DNA of 64,000 bases, from NCBI RefSeq assembly GCF_000022325.1, contig NC_012034.1:1692501-1756500 (forward strand), written 5' to 3'. Both the position numbers and the translations under genes were made by a program. Source of the stretch: Caldicellulosiruptor bescii DSM 6725 (GTDB lineage: Bacteria; Bacillota; Thermoanaerobacteria; Caldicellulosiruptorales; Caldicellulosiruptoraceae). The stretch's first letter is position 1, and each line of letters begins with the position of its first letter. Below the pieces are notes generated by a model. The model had not been told where the DNA came from and did no database searches. It worked only from the letters and a program-made list of their open reading frames with translations. Positions 29,069-38,037 of the stretch are shown here, piece after piece.

Positions 29069-29727
29069 TTTTTCAATTCCTCCTCAATCATAATTAAAAC
29101 CTTTTCTTCATATGAGGTATCTAAAAAACTTTCCTTTTTCATCCCCATGATTTTCTGCATCTTTTCTTTCATTTTCAAAAGAAATTCGTAAGCTTCTTCT
29201 GTTCTGTTAAGAATATGCTTTCCAATGTAAATATCTTTGTCTGAAAAAGATATTTTTTCTTCCGAGTAGCTGGATTTTATAATGACATAAAACCTGTTTT
29301 GGTCCTTTATAACCTTTTCATTTAATATATCAAACCCATTTTCAAAAAGCCATTTTCTTAAAAGCTCAATGTCTTTCATTGGCTGCAATATCAAAGTGGT
29401 ATTAGATATTCTGTCCTTTGCCCTGGATAAGATACTACAGATGTTTTCTGCTCCCATCCCTGCTATAACAGCTTCATCAACATCCTCTTCAATTGGATCA
29501 AATCCGTTGCCAAGCAAAAACTCTATTTTATCATCTACATTTTCTTTTTTAGAAAGCTCTATTGCTTTCAAAAGAGGCTGAAAATTGATGTCAACTGCAA
29601 AGACTTTATCTGCAATTTTTCTTTTGATAGCTTCTACCGCAACATACCCGTGGTCACATCCTATATCAGCAAGAGTATTGCACCTATCCAAAAGATTTAT
29701 GATTTCTTCAATTCGCTTTGAAATCAC
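29062..29727 (-). CDS. trmK: tRNA (adenine(22)-N1)-methyltransferase
   Basis: Methylates N1 of A22 in tRNA using SAM. 221 aa. SAM-binding motif I is in LADIGCDHGYVAVEA, followed by FAVDIN. AGMGAENI forms the active-site region. The C-terminus is a coiled coil typical of the family. The GTG at 29727 is preferred, because AAAGG lies 5 bases upstream; the open frame reaches a TTG six codons earlier. Coupled to the Nif3-like gene by a 7-base overlap. Confidence 0.93.
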   Translation of the reverse strand: MISKRIEEIINLLDRCNTLADIGCDHGYVAVEAIKRKIADKVFAVDINFQPLLKAIELSKKENVDDKIEFLLGNGFDPIEEDVDEAVIAGMGAENICSILSRAKDRISNTTLILQPMKDIELLRKWLFENGFDILNEKVIKDQNRFYVIIKSSYSEEKISFSDKDIYIGKHILNRTEEAYEFLLKMKEKMQKIMGMKKESFLDTSYEEKVLIMIEEELKKW

Positions 29728-29827
29728 TAAAACCTTTCTCCCCAAAATCTATCTTTTTCTTTCTAATAACAATTATAATTTTTGTCAATAATAATATCAA
29801 ACACTTTACTCAGCAGGAAGAAAAGAA

Positions 29828-29980
29828 TTGAAAAAGCCAAGTGATATTGAAAGAATAACTGAAATGCTACAAAATTTTTTAAATCTTAGTAAGGAAGATA
29901 CTCAAAGTAATTTCAAAACAACCATAGAAAATCAAAATATGCCAATTTTTAAAAAATTAGAAGAAAAAAAGAGGTTGTGA
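29828..29980 (+). CDS. possible 50-aa peptide gene
   Basis: A TTG-started frame of 50 codons with AGGAAG 8-9 bases upstream. It encodes a charged, helical peptide (MKKPSDIERITEMLQNFLNL at its start). It ends inside the terminator stem at 29968-30000, as real genes nearby do. There is no recognised family and it could be chance. It is the only content of the ~240-bp gap between trmK and the glycosidase-like gene. Confidence 0.4.
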   Translation: MKKPSDIERITEMLQNFLNLSKEDTQSNFKTTIENQNMPIFKKLEEKKRL

Positions 29981-30000
29981 AAAACTTACACAACCTCTTT
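29968..30000. terminator. bidirectional terminator
   Basis: Perfect 12-bp stem AAAGAGGTTGTG / CACAACCTCTTT with a 9-base loop; T-rich on the exit side of both strands. It overlaps the stop of the glycosidase-like gene. Confidence 0.75.
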
Positions 30001-31068
30001 ATTCTTTTCTTCACTTTTAACAAGATCTTCGATGAAGAGCCTTGCTAAGAGGTAACAAATGGTAGATTCTGCACCCTGGTTCTGGTTAATGCCATCCTCT
30101 TCTATACCGTCTCTACATCCACCTGTTTTTTCATCATACAGAGGTTTTTTGTGAATATTTTCACCTAAAAACCACTTGAAAGCTTTGAGAGCTTTTTCTT
30201 TGTATTCTTTTTCTTCAGTGATTTTATAAGCCTCAGTATAGGCAATCACACAGACACATGCATCAATTGGTTGCTCATCAAAATAAGGACGTTCTTTTCC
30301 TTTTTCATACCATCCTCTGTTCCCTATAACTCTTAGAATTCCATTTTCAAATAAAATACCAGACAAGAAATCAAGAGCTTCTTTTGCAACCTTTAAATAC
30401 TTTTCTTTTTCTGTAACAGCAAAAGCTCTAAACAAAGCATAGGGAATTATTGCATTGGCATATGTGAGCTTGTCAGAAAACCATTTCCAGTTCTCATCTG
30501 AGTGTTTGTGGTAAAAGTTTAAAAGTTTTTCAGAAAGAGCTTCTAAGTACATTTTTGCTTCGCTTGAAAACTCTTTTATGTCGTGCAACATTGAAAGTGC
30601 AACTACTGAATAAGCAATGCTAATCGGGTAGCTGAGGTGCAAAACATTTCTGAGCGAGCGTTTTAACATCACATACGCAAGCTCTTTAATAGAACTATCA
30701 AGTATCTCAGAGCTGTAAACATACGAAAGAGCAATCAAAGACCTTGCAAAACAGTCTTCCGTGCCTTTTTCGTCCAGAAATACCCTTGAATAATTCATAA
30801 AGTTTCTGAAAAAGCCATCCTCAGTGTAAGCATTGTATAAAAATGCCATGTATCTATAAACAAGGTCAAGGTATAATTTGTCTCCCGTCTTTTCATAAAG
30901 CCTCAAGGCAACAATCAGTGCTCTTGCATTGTCATCTGTTGTATATCCTTCTTTATAGTTTGGGACTGAGAATTTAGCGTGCTGCAAAATTCCTGTTGAG
31001 TCTGTCATTCTAAAAAGATGTTTTGTGTTTAAAGAAGGAAGGGCAAGCCTCTTTGTTCCTCTTTTCAT
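29986..31068 (-). CDS. glycosidase-like (alpha/alpha) barrel protein next to a GT4
   Basis: A 360-aa protein with an (alpha/alpha)6-barrel glycoside-hydrolase-like pattern: repeated YTTDDNARALIVAL, then ARSLIALSY, YANAIIPYALFRA and NQNQGAESTICYLLA. Such proteins are co-encoded with GT4 glycosyltransferases in many thermophiles and are annotated as hexosyltransferase-associated or mannan-handling proteins; the substrate is unknown. There is no signal peptide, so it is cytosolic. Its ATG overlaps the GT4 stop by 4 bases, so the two are coupled. The stop lies in a bidirectional terminator. Confidence 0.75.
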   Translation of the reverse strand: MKRGTKRLALPSLNTKHLFRMTDSTGILQHAKFSVPNYKEGYTTDDNARALIVALRLYEKTGDKLYLDLVYRYMAFLYNAYTEDGFFRNFMNYSRVFLDEKGTEDCFARSLIALSYVYSSEILDSSIKELAYVMLKRSLRNVLHLSYPISIAYSVVALSMLHDIKEFSSEAKMYLEALSEKLLNFYHKHSDENWKWFSDKLTYANAIIPYALFRAFAVTEKEKYLKVAKEALDFLSGILFENGILRVIGNRGWYEKGKERPYFDEQPIDACVCVIAYTEAYKITEEKEYKEKALKAFKWFLGENIHKKPLYDEKTGGCRDGIEEDGINQNQGAESTICYLLARLFIEDLVKSEEKNKEVV

Positions 31069-32225
31069 GCTATCACCCCTACCTTCTTGTTTATTTCAAC
31101 AACATCATAGAATATATCTATCATTCTCTTTGCGACATTGTGCCAGTACATTTCTTTGCCAATCTCCAATGTCTTTCTTTCAATCTCTTTCCTGAGATTT
31201 TCATCTCTTAGAAGCATCAATATTCCATCTGCAATCGACTGTGCATCTTCAAACTCTACAAGAACACCTCTGCCATCCGAGAGCATTTCCTGAGCGTAAG
31301 TATAAGGCGTCGAAACTATAGCTTTGCCAGAACCGATAGCATATGCGAGTGTCCCTGATACAGCCTGCTCCCTCCCTATGTAAGGAGTCAGGTAAATGTC
31401 GCTCAGGCGCAAATATTCCATTATTTCTACTTTTGTTAGATATTTATCAACAAACTGGACATTGTTTTCTAACTTTAATTCTTTTACCATATTCATAAGT
31501 TTTTCTCTATACTCTTCGCCTTTTATTCTTTTGATATTTGGATGTGTTTGACCCAAAATCAGATACACAGCCTCTGGAAATTCTTTTCTTACCTTGTTCA
31601 TTGCTTCAATCGCATACTCTAAACCCTTGCCAGGACTAATAAGTCCAAACGTGGATATCACTTTTCTACCTTTTAATCCATACTTTTCTTTCAAAGTCTC
31701 TCTATCATCAAGCTCCATATATGGTACACCATGGTGAACAATTTCGATCTTTTCTTCTTCTATGTCATACACTTCCATGAGAATATCCTTGGTGGTTTTA
31801 GCCATTGTTATGACCTTGAAACTTGCATCTGCCAACTTTTTCAGTATCTCAAATTGTTTTGCAGTTGGGTTTTTCAAAACTGTGTGGAATGTTGTAATGA
31901 TTGGTTTTTTGATAAGCTTCACAAATGGGATTATATAATCTCCATCCTCTCCGCCAAATATTCCATATTCATGCTCAATTACCACAACATCAATGTCCGA
32001 CATATTAATAAGATTAGCTGCTTTTACATAATTTGAAAATTTGTCTTGATTAATATCATATAGCACTCTATTGTCATAAATATGCTTGTCTTTGCTTAGA
32101 GCAATTATATAACAACGTCTTACATCATTATATTTTTCAATTGCATTTACCAAATCCTGCGTAAAAGTGGCAATACCACATTCTCTCGGAGGATATGTGC
32201 TTACAAACACTGGCTTTATAGCCAT
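31065..32225 (-). CDS. GT4-family glycosyltransferase
   Basis: A 386-aa GT-B glycosyltransferase. The N-terminal domain begins TYPPRECGIATFTQDL. The C-terminal donor-binding part has FGLISPGKGLEYAIEAM and GTLAYAIGSGKAIVSTPY, the GT4 pattern, with the acidic pair around VSGTLAYAIG and LVEFED. It probably transfers a hexose from a nucleotide sugar, but donor and acceptor are unknown. ATG with a GGAGGG box. It leads a two-gene operon from a consensus promoter about 170 bp upstream, leaving a long leader. Confidence 0.85.
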   Translation of the reverse strand: MAIKPVFVSTYPPRECGIATFTQDLVNAIEKYNDVRRCYIIALSKDKHIYDNRVLYDINQDKFSNYVKAANLINMSDIDVVVIEHEYGIFGGEDGDYIIPFVKLIKKPIITTFHTVLKNPTAKQFEILKKLADASFKVITMAKTTKDILMEVYDIEEEKIEIVHHGVPYMELDDRETLKEKYGLKGRKVISTFGLISPGKGLEYAIEAMNKVRKEFPEAVYLILGQTHPNIKRIKGEEYREKLMNMVKELKLENNVQFVDKYLTKVEIMEYLRLSDIYLTPYIGREQAVSGTLAYAIGSGKAIVSTPYTYAQEMLSDGRGVLVEFEDAQSIADGILMLLRDENLRKEIERKTLEIGKEMYWHNVAKRMIDIFYDVVEINKKVGVIA

Positions 32226-32391
32226 TTAAATCCCTCCTTTTCAAAAAATATTTAGTTTTATAGCTAAAATTATTTTTCCCACTGCCACTTTTACTTATAC
32301 CTTGCCCTCAAAACCGCTGGAAACCCATAGACGACATGAGACTTTGACTTTATACCCTGATTTGTTTTACTTTGACCTTCCTTGATTTTTA
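32226..32391 (-). other. long 5' leader of the GT4 operon
   Basis: About 160 bases of untranslated RNA follow the promoter at 32392-32419. Three related direct repeats occur in the minus-strand reading: AAGGTCAAAGTAAAAC, GGTATAAAGTCAAAG and GGTATAAGTAAAAG. There is also a GC-rich core with CCAGCGG. I could not match it to a riboswitch class. It could be a structured RNA or an operator region. Confidence 0.4.
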
Positions 32392-32419
32392 ATTATACCC
32401 ATCTGTGAATACTTGTCAA
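32392..32419 (-). promoter_or_regulatory. consensus promoter of the GT4 operon
   Basis: Minus strand: TTGACA (32414-32419), 16 bases, TATAAT (32392-32397). Both hexamers are perfect. The rest of the 413-bp divergent gap holds the GT4 leader on one side and the CsoR promoter on the other. Confidence 0.75.
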
Positions 32420-32569
32420 TTATTAAAAAAGTCTATTTTGGGCAATTTAAGACCAAAATTCTTTATTATTTTTAAATTTTTTGAGATAAATCAATTCTAT
32501 CTTTAATTATCTCTTAAAATCTAATGTTTATTTTAGAAACCTTTTGCAAAAAATTATTTTTAAAAAATG

Positions 32570-32597
32570 TTGACAAAATGAAAAAAGAGAGTATAAT
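32570..32597 (+). promoter_or_regulatory. promoter of csoR-like and trxA genes
   Basis: TTGACA at 32570-32575, 16 bases, TATAAT at 32592-32597. Just downstream (32607-32627) is ATAGGGG...ATAGGGAGG. These G-rich direct repeats could be the regulator's operator; CsoR-type operators are G/C-tracts, but the classic inverted repeat is not complete. Confidence 0.7.
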
Positions 32598-32638
32598 AAT
32601 TAAGTGATAGGGGTATATGGTATAGGGAGGGTTAGAAA

Positions 32639-32908
32639 GTGGATGAATTGAGCAAAGAAAAAGAAAATCTACTGCTGAGACTCAGAAAAATTGAAGGACA
32701 GATTAAGGGTATCCAGAAAATGATTGAGAATGACAAGTCTTGCAATGATGTTTTGACACAGATTGCAGCTGTAAAAGCTGCACTCAACAAGGTGGGAGCA
32801 ATTATACTTGAAAAGTATTCAAAGTCATGCATTGCTGAGTACAAAAATACTGAAAATGAAAAAAGCATTGATGAGCTGATTGAAACCTTATTAAGGTTTA
32901 TCAAATAA
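32639..32908 (+). CDS. CsoR/RcnR-family repressor lacking the metal-binding His
   Basis: An 89-aa all-helical DUF156 (CsoR/RcnR) DNA-binding regulator. Cys35 and Cys64 match the two cysteine ligands of copper-sensing CsoR, but the His four residues before the second Cys is Tyr60. CstR-type members keep only the two cysteines and sense persulfide/sulfide. GTG start with GGGAGGG 8 bases upstream. The thioredoxin gene follows 44 bp downstream under the same promoter, and there is no copper ATPase nearby. A thiol/persulfide-responsive role is therefore more likely than copper sensing, by inference. Confidence 0.82.
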   Translation: MDELSKEKENLLLRLRKIEGQIKGIQKMIENDKSCNDVLTQIAAVKAALNKVGAIILEKYSKSCIAEYKNTENEKSIDELIETLLRFIK

Positions 32909-32952
32909 ATAAAAGTGGGTATATATAAAAATTGAAAGGAGATGTGATAAAG

Positions 32953-33279
32953 ATGGCAGATAACATTGTAACTTTAACAAGTGAAAACTTTGAAAGAGAG
33001 GTCTTGCAATCAGATATTCCTGTTGTTGTGGATTTCTGGGCAGCGTGGTGTGGACCTTGCAGAATGGTTGCACCTGTTATAGAAGAGCTTGCTCAGGAAT
33101 ATGCAGGGAAAGTAAAATTCGCAAAACTCAATGTTGACGATTATGGCGACATAGCATATGCATTCAGGATCATGAGCATTCCGACAATAATGCTCTTCAA
33201 AAATGGCAGGGCAGTTGACAAGATTATTGGTGCAAGACCTAAGAGTGACTTTGTAAACTTTATAAACAGAAATCTGTAA
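32953..33279 (+). CDS. trxA: thioredoxin
   Basis: Cytosolic disulfide reductase, 108 aa. The WCGPC active site is at 32-36, and the cis-proline segment is SIPTIMLF. The ATG at 32953 follows an AAAGGAG box with a spacer of about 10; the open frame starts seven codons earlier, before that box. It is downstream of a CsoR-family regulator with only two Cys, which may control it. A strong terminator follows. Confidence 0.95.
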   Translation: MADNIVTLTSENFEREVLQSDIPVVVDFWAAWCGPCRMVAPVIEELAQEYAGKVKFAKLNVDDYGDIAYAFRIMSIPTIMLFKNGRAVDKIIGARPKSDFVNFINRNL

Positions 33280-33311
33280 TATCTTGATGCTACTTGAAAA
33301 AACTACCTGAA

Positions 33312-33338
33312 AAGGCGGCAGGAATAAACTGCCGCCTT
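33312..33338 (+). terminator. rho-independent terminator after trxA
   Basis: AAGGCGGCAG / CTGCCGCCTT, 10-bp stem, 7-base loop, followed by TTT. Two copies of a TTTTTGCATATATTTT-like repeat follow at 33336-33367. It can also end the convergent SIMPL gene. Confidence 0.85.
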
Positions 33339-33374
33339 TTTGCATATATTTTTTTGCATATATTTTAGAAAATC

Positions 33375-34100
33375 TTAATATACCAATGTTACCTCTGCCT
33401 TTATCTCAATTGTTCCAGGCTGAATTTGGGTTGATGTTGAAGAAGCCATAGCTTCTGCTTTGTAGTAGACTATTGGAGGATTGTTCACATAGCTATTTTC
33501 CGTAACAGATTTTGGCTTGCCAAGACTTATGCCAAGTCCTTTTGCAATTGTTGCTGCCTTTTGCTTTGCATTTTCAAGTGCTTTTGAGAGTGCCTGGTTA
33601 TAATAAGGTGATGAATTAGAAATATCAAATGTCAAGCCGCTGAACGTATTCACGCCGTTTTTGAATGCAGTGTCAATAACCTTTCCAACAAGAGAAAGAT
33701 TTCTTACAGTTACGGTCAAATCAGTTGATGCATAAAAGCCCACTATCTTTGAAGCACCATCATCTTTGTTGTAAGAATATTTAGGATAAACATTAATTCT
33801 AAGAGTTTTTATATCTTTTGAGTCAATGCCAAGCTTTTTTATCCCCTCAATTGTCTTGTTGATCTTGGTTGATGTCAAAGAGTAAGCAGTATCTGCACTG
33901 ATATCTTCGCTCAAAACTCCAAATGTCAAAATTGCTATGTCAGGCTCTACATACAAAGATGCCTGTCCTTTTACAGTAATCTCTGTTTTGGCTTGAGAAG
34001 ATGCAGATGATGCATCCGCCTTTCGCGCAAAAAATACCAAAAAAGTTGCCAGCAGCAGCAAGATTGCCAAACTTACAGCTCCAATCTTTCTGTTTTTCAT
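33375..34100 (-). CDS. exported SIMPL-domain (DUF541) protein
   Basis: A 241-aa protein with a signal peptide or membrane anchor at residues 8-28, followed by an Ala/Ser-rich cleavage-like region. The SIMPL/DUF541 fold follows: ITVKGQASLYVEPDIAILTFGV and the later KALENAKQKAATIAKGLG. These exported proteins are of unclear role, sometimes linked to stress tolerance. The ATG has an AGGAGGG box about 13 bases upstream. It is a monocistronic gene, convergent with trxA. Confidence 0.9.
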   Translation of the reverse strand: MKNRKIGAVSLAILLLLATFLVFFARKADASSASSQAKTEITVKGQASLYVEPDIAILTFGVLSEDISADTAYSLTSTKINKTIEGIKKLGIDSKDIKTLRINVYPKYSYNKDDGASKIVGFYASTDLTVTVRNLSLVGKVIDTAFKNGVNTFSGLTFDISNSSPYYNQALSKALENAKQKAATIAKGLGISLGKPKSVTENSYVNNPPIVYYKAEAMASSTSTQIQPGTIEIKAEVTLVY

Positions 34101-34201
34101 CTTTAACTAAATTCCCTCCTAAAAAATAGCTTCTTCTTGTTTTTTATTCTACCTTATATAACGCTAAGCTTCCATAAATGTTACGACATTTAAAAAATTT
34201 T

Positions 34202-35023
34202 TTAACCAAAAAGCCTTTTGAACTGCATTGGTGTTATTCCTTCCAGCTTTTTGAACATATAGCAAAAATAGCTTGGATTTTTGAATCCAACCTCATAACA
34301 TACTTCTTTTATTTGAATCATCGAGTTTTTTATCAAAAGTTCTTTTGCTTTTTGAATCCTAATTCTTATCAAGTATTCGTAGGGTGTTGTTTGAAAAGTC
34401 TTCTTAAAAACTGAGCAAAGATGCTGCGGTGAAAGACCAATCTGCTTAGAAAGTTCATCTAAGGTAATGTTTTTAGAATAATTATCTTCAATATATTTCA
34501 AGATTGGAAGTAACTTCAAATAGTTGCTCTCAAAATTTCTCTCAATTTTATTTTGCAGATTTAATGCCATGTGAAGGATGAAGCTATAAATGAGCTGCGA
34601 ACACTCAATCGACACTATATAATTGTAAAATGATGCTTTGTTTGAAATAGCTTCTAAAATACCTTCCAAATATTTTTTGCTTGAGAGCTTGAATATTTCA
34701 AAAGGCCTTACTCCCATGGTTTTTAATATCATCTCACAAGCAGGACCGTTGAAAGTAAGCCACAATGTTGACCACTCAGAAGATATCGCATAATATTCAT
34801 GAGGAACACCTGGCCACAAGAAAAAAGCAGTAGACTCATCCACAATGTATTCCTTTCCATCCACAATCAAAACTCCTCTACCTTGCGCGGTGTGAAGATA
34901 ATGATAATCCGGATGCCCATTCTTTCGAACAATATGTTCTTGATACCGATTAAAGCCCACGCTTTTGAGATAAATAGGAAGTCCTTTTTCCAAAGAAGTG
35001 TTGACTATAAAGCAGGTTTTCAT
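34202..35023 (-). CDS. AraC-family transcriptional regulator
   Basis: A 273-aa regulator with an N-terminal cupin-type sensor domain (HYLHTAQGRGVLIVDG) and two C-terminal HTH motifs (ITLDELSKQIGLSPQHLCSVFKK, then IKEVCYEVGFKNPSYFCYMFKK). The ligand is probably a sugar, as for many Firmicute AraC proteins of this layout, but there is no sugar operon next to it. It lies 65 bp after an EamA-type transporter gene. Confidence 0.9.
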   Translation of the reverse strand: MKTCFIVNTSLEKGLPIYLKSVGFNRYQEHIVRKNGHPDYHYLHTAQGRGVLIVDGKEYIVDESTAFFLWPGVPHEYYAISSEWSTLWLTFNGPACEMILKTMGVRPFEIFKLSSKKYLEGILEAISNKASFYNYIVSIECSQLIYSFILHMALNLQNKIERNFESNYLKLLPILKYIEDNYSKNITLDELSKQIGLSPQHLCSVFKKTFQTTPYEYLIRIRIQKAKELLIKNSMIQIKEVCYEVGFKNPSYFCYMFKKLEGITPMQFKRLFG

Positions 35024-35088
35024 AATGCTGTCTTTCCCCTCTTAAAAGTTTCAAAGTTTGTTTTCTAAAATCTGAAAAAAATATTCTT

Positions 35089-35520
35089 TTAGCCCAGTGC
35101 AACAAATATAGAACCTGCGGCAATTAGCAGCACTCCAATTGCTGTGTAAAATGAAACTTTCTCGCCAAGAAAAATGGCAGCAAGTACTATTGCAAACACA
35201 ACCGAAAGCCTGTCGATTGGCGCAACCTGCTGAACCTTCCCATTCTTGAGAGCCAAAAAATAGAAAAGCCATGATAGAGCTCCTGCAACGCCACTTAAAA
35301 CAATAAACAAAATAGCTTTTTTATCAGCTAATATTTCCCCAACCTTGCTCAGTTTCCCCTGAAATGCAACTACAATGATTAAAAAAGCAGCCATAATCAC
35401 GGCTCTTATAGATGTTGCAACGTTTGTATCAATGCCTTTTAGACCAATCTTCCCAAATATTGCAACAAGAGATGCAAACAGAGCTGATAAAAGTCCGAAT
35501 ATTAGCCACAAATAGTTCAT
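35089..35520 (-). CDS. EamA-family (DMT) half-size transporter
   Basis: A 143-aa membrane protein with about five hydrophobic segments, one EamA repeat, with the family end IDRLSVVFAIVLAAIFLGEKVS. Half-size members act as homo- or heterodimers to export metabolites. The substrate is unknown. It is upstream of the AraC-type gene on the same strand, so that regulator could control it. Confidence 0.85.
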   Translation of the reverse strand: MNYLWLIFGLLSALFASLVAIFGKIGLKGIDTNVATSIRAVIMAAFLIIVVAFQGKLSKVGEILADKKAILFIVLSGVAGALSWLFYFLALKNGKVQQVAPIDRLSVVFAIVLAAIFLGEKVSFYTAIGVLLIAAGSIFVALG

Positions 35521-35628
35521 TATATTAATCCCTCCGTTTTCATCAGATGTATAGTCAATTACATTTTAGCCAATAATCAAAATGATAGCAATTAAAATTT
35601 TTGATGGAAAGAGAGGTATTGAGGTCAA

Positions 35629-35829
35629 ATGAAAGGATCAATTGATATTTTGTCTCAGATTTCACAGCTCAAAGAGGTTGATTATAAAAACACCTTGATG
35701 ATAACCTCGCTAATTGAAGTTTTGGTTGACAAAGGCATTATCGCACGAAAAGAAGTGTTTGAAAAATCTATATTTTTGGACAGACTTATAGAAAGCGAAG
35801 CACAAAGAAGAATTGAAAAGAGCACATAA
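35629..35829 (+). CDS. small unrecognised protein
   Basis: A 66-aa acidic, helical protein (starts [20 protein letters not shown]). ATG with a GAGAGG box upstream and a clean terminator right after. I do not recognise a family. Genes on both sides differ in function, so context says little. Confidence 0.6.
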   Translation: MKGSIDILSQISQLKEVDYKNTLMITSLIEVLVDKGIIARKEVFEKSIFLDRLIESEAQRRIEKST

Positions 35830-35845
35830 AAGTTGTGCTCTTTTT
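35817..35845 (+). terminator. terminator of the small gene
   Basis: AAAGAGCACA / TGTGCTCTTT, 10-bp stem, followed by TTTTT-rich sequence; it overlaps the end of the 66-aa gene. Confidence 0.8.
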
Positions 35846-35903
35846 CATTTTTTGTGGTATTATTTTAATATATCGCACTTTATTAGAAGGGGGAAATATA
35901 GGC

Positions 35904-37721
35904 TTGAAAGGAACTGTTGTTTTAACCTGGCTTGAAACAATTGGAAATATATGGGGAGATGATGTTAAAAAGTATGCAAAGCAAGGTATGGGGCTCGATG
36001 AGTCGGTAATAATTTCACCCACAGATGATATTGACGATGAACTTGTTCACAGGATGATTGAAAAGGCGTGCGAAAAGGCAAATATTCTTCCATCGCAGAT
36101 GTGGAGAGAGATTGGAAAAAACAACATAAGAACCTTTAGTAAATGGTTCCCCTCATATTTCCAAAGACTGTCTCTCAAAGGCTTTTTGGAATATATGGAC
36201 GATGTTCACAGTCAGCTTACCCGAATGATAAAAGGTGCAAAACCACCCAGAATAATCTTTGAAGAGATATCGCCAAACGAGGCCTACATAACATATGTGT
36301 CCAAAAGAGGATTTTATGATTATTTCCTTGGTCTTCTTGAAGGAAGTGCTGAATTTTTCAATGAGAAACTTGACTTTGAAGAGCTTGAAAGGTTCAAAGA
36401 TGGTGAAGGATTTTATCATCTAAAGATTAGAATTAAATTTGAAAAGACAAACCGAAAGGTTAAAAAAGCTTATTTTAATATAATAGCAGGTTTAGGCTTT
36501 ATAAGATCCTTAGAGTTTAAGATTTCTATATTCTCAAGCATCGCTGTTATAGTTTTAAGCTTCATACTTGACTCAAACAAAACTGAATATGTCAACCATC
36601 TTCTTATGGCAGGTCTAACTTTCATAACCACATTCATTGCGGCTTTTTTCATCTTAAGACCATTAAAGCCTATTTATGACGAATTGAATTCACTTAAGAA
36701 TTTAGACTTTAGCGGCTCACTGATAATAAAGACAAATGACAAATTAGAAAACTTTGCAAAAATGTTAGCAACTACAAAATCTTCTGTAAAAAAAGATTTG
36801 CTTTTACTCAAAGGCGGAAGTGACGAGATATATAACTTCTCTAAAAACATAAAAGAGATTGCTGACAAGATGAAAAATCTTTCTGATTCTGTTGCTGGAA
36901 TTGTAAATGATGTTGCTCAAGGTGCTGTTCATCAAGCAGAAGAAATTGAAAAAGCTGTAACAACTTTGAATGAAAATATTGAAAATCTTAAACAAATTGT
37001 TTCTCAACAAACTCAAACAAAAGATATTTTGACTGATGTTAATCAAATCCTTAATAATTCTGGAAAAGACATAAGTGAAGCTGCAAAGGATATAAACAGA
37101 ATAAGCACCGAGTTTTCTGAGATAGTTCAAAAAGGTAGTAAACTTTCTGAAGAGGCAAACGAGGTTATGAAGATAACATCAACAGTTGCAGAGATTTCAA
37201 ACCAGATAAATATGCTTGCTCTCAATGCTTCAATTGAAGCTGCAAGAGCTGGAAATGTCGGTGTTGGATTTGCAGTTGTCGCAGATGAGATAAGAAAACT
37301 TGCAGATAGCACCATGTCGTTTGCAAAGACAATTAACAAAAACCTCAAAACATTTGTGGAGGAGATTGAAAATCTGTCGACTATTTTGACCCAGCAGTTT
37401 GAAAAACTCACAAAGAGTGAATCTACTTTAAATGACGTGGTGAATAATAACAATCAAAACATTGAAAGAATATCAAATGTGGTTGAGACTTTAATTTTGC
37501 AAATTGAATCTCTTTCGCAGGAAGCCGAGAGGATTTCAAGTGTATTCGAAACAATTACATCTCTTTCGGCAATATCTCAAGAAAACTCTGCATCTGCACA
37601 GGAGATGGCGGCTTCAATTTCCATGTATGCAGAAAGCATAAAAGAGCTTTTGAACAAGGTTGCTGATCTGGAAAATCTTTCAAATGTATTTAAAGAAGAG
37701 CTTTCAAAATACCGATTATAA
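35904..37721 (+). CDS. H-NOX methyl-accepting chemotaxis protein
   Basis: A 605-aa transducer: heme H-NOX domain (1-~185), two membrane segments (~220-275), then a cytosolic MCP signalling domain with the tip [17 protein letters not shown]. The TTG at 35904 is chosen because AAGGGGG lies 10 bases upstream. From it, H-NOX residues take the same numbers as in the Caldanaerobacter protein: proximal His102, YVSKR with Y131/S133/R135 for the heme propionates, and the O2-stabilising W9, N74 and Y140. All three are kept, which predicts a ligand pocket able to bind O2 as well as NO. It probably steers aerotaxis away from oxygen. There is no HAMP domain. Confidence 0.92.
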   Translation: MKGTVVLTWLETIGNIWGDDVKKYAKQGMGLDESVIISPTDDIDDELVHRMIEKACEKANILPSQMWREIGKNNIRTFSKWFPSYFQRLSLKGFLEYMDDVHSQLTRMIKGAKPPRIIFEEISPNEAYITYVSKRGFYDYFLGLLEGSAEFFNEKLDFEELERFKDGEGFYHLKIRIKFEKTNRKVKKAYFNIIAGLGFIRSLEFKISIFSSIAVIVLSFILDSNKTEYVNHLLMAGLTFITTFIAAFFILRPLKPIYDELNSLKNLDFSGSLIIKTNDKLENFAKMLATTKSSVKKDLLLLKGGSDEIYNFSKNIKEIADKMKNLSDSVAGIVNDVAQGAVHQAEEIEKAVTTLNENIENLKQIVSQQTQTKDILTDVNQILNNSGKDISEAAKDINRISTEFSEIVQKGSKLSEEANEVMKITSTVAEISNQINMLALNASIEAARAGNVGVGFAVVADEIRKLADSTMSFAKTINKNLKTFVEEIENLSTILTQQFEKLTKSESTLNDVVNNNNQNIERISNVVETLILQIESLSQEAERISSVFETITSLSAISQENSASAQEMAASISMYAESIKELLNKVADLENLSNVFKEELSKYRL

Positions 37722-37744
37722 AAATAAAGAGGAGGGTTTTGAAA

Positions 37745-37999
37745 ATGTGCAAAACTTTTATAGCTGCAATTTTAGTTGACAACAGGTTGCATGATGCACC
37801 AAAACTTCAGGAAATTTTGACGAAACATGGCTGTCTAATCAAAACAAGACTTGGAATTCATGAGGCAGGTGAGAGCTGTTCAAACCAGGGACTTATCATC
37901 TTGCACATGCAGGCAACAGAGGATGAGATAAAAGCATTTGAAAACGATGTGAAACAGCTTGAGCATGTAAAACTTCAGTATATGAATCTTGAATGCTAA
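37745..37999 (+). CDS. TM1266-like small ACT-fold protein
   Basis: An 84-aa protein resembling the TM1266 family (putative iron-only hydrogenase system regulator), with KTRLGIHEAGESCSNQGLIIL as the signature. The ATG at 37745 has GGAGG 9 bases upstream; the TTG two codons earlier is too close to it. It lies 23 bp after the H-NOX receptor. No hydrogenase maturation genes occur in this window, so the link is family-based only. Confidence 0.6.
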   Translation: MCKTFIAAILVDNRLHDAPKLQEILTKHGCLIKTRLGIHEAGESCSNQGLIILHMQATEDEIKAFENDVKQLEHVKLQYMNLEC

Positions 38000-38037
38000 A
38001 GGCATTTAAAAATAAAGTAGCTTGAGGGGATTTTGTT

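Noticed and set aside
32226-32391. Known riboswitch (c-di-GMP, cobalamin, ykkC, fluoride)
   Set aside because: None of the required conserved cores could be found on either strand.
32639-32908. Calling the CsoR-family gene a copper sensor
   Set aside because: The His ligand is Tyr60 and there is no copper exporter or chaperone beside it.
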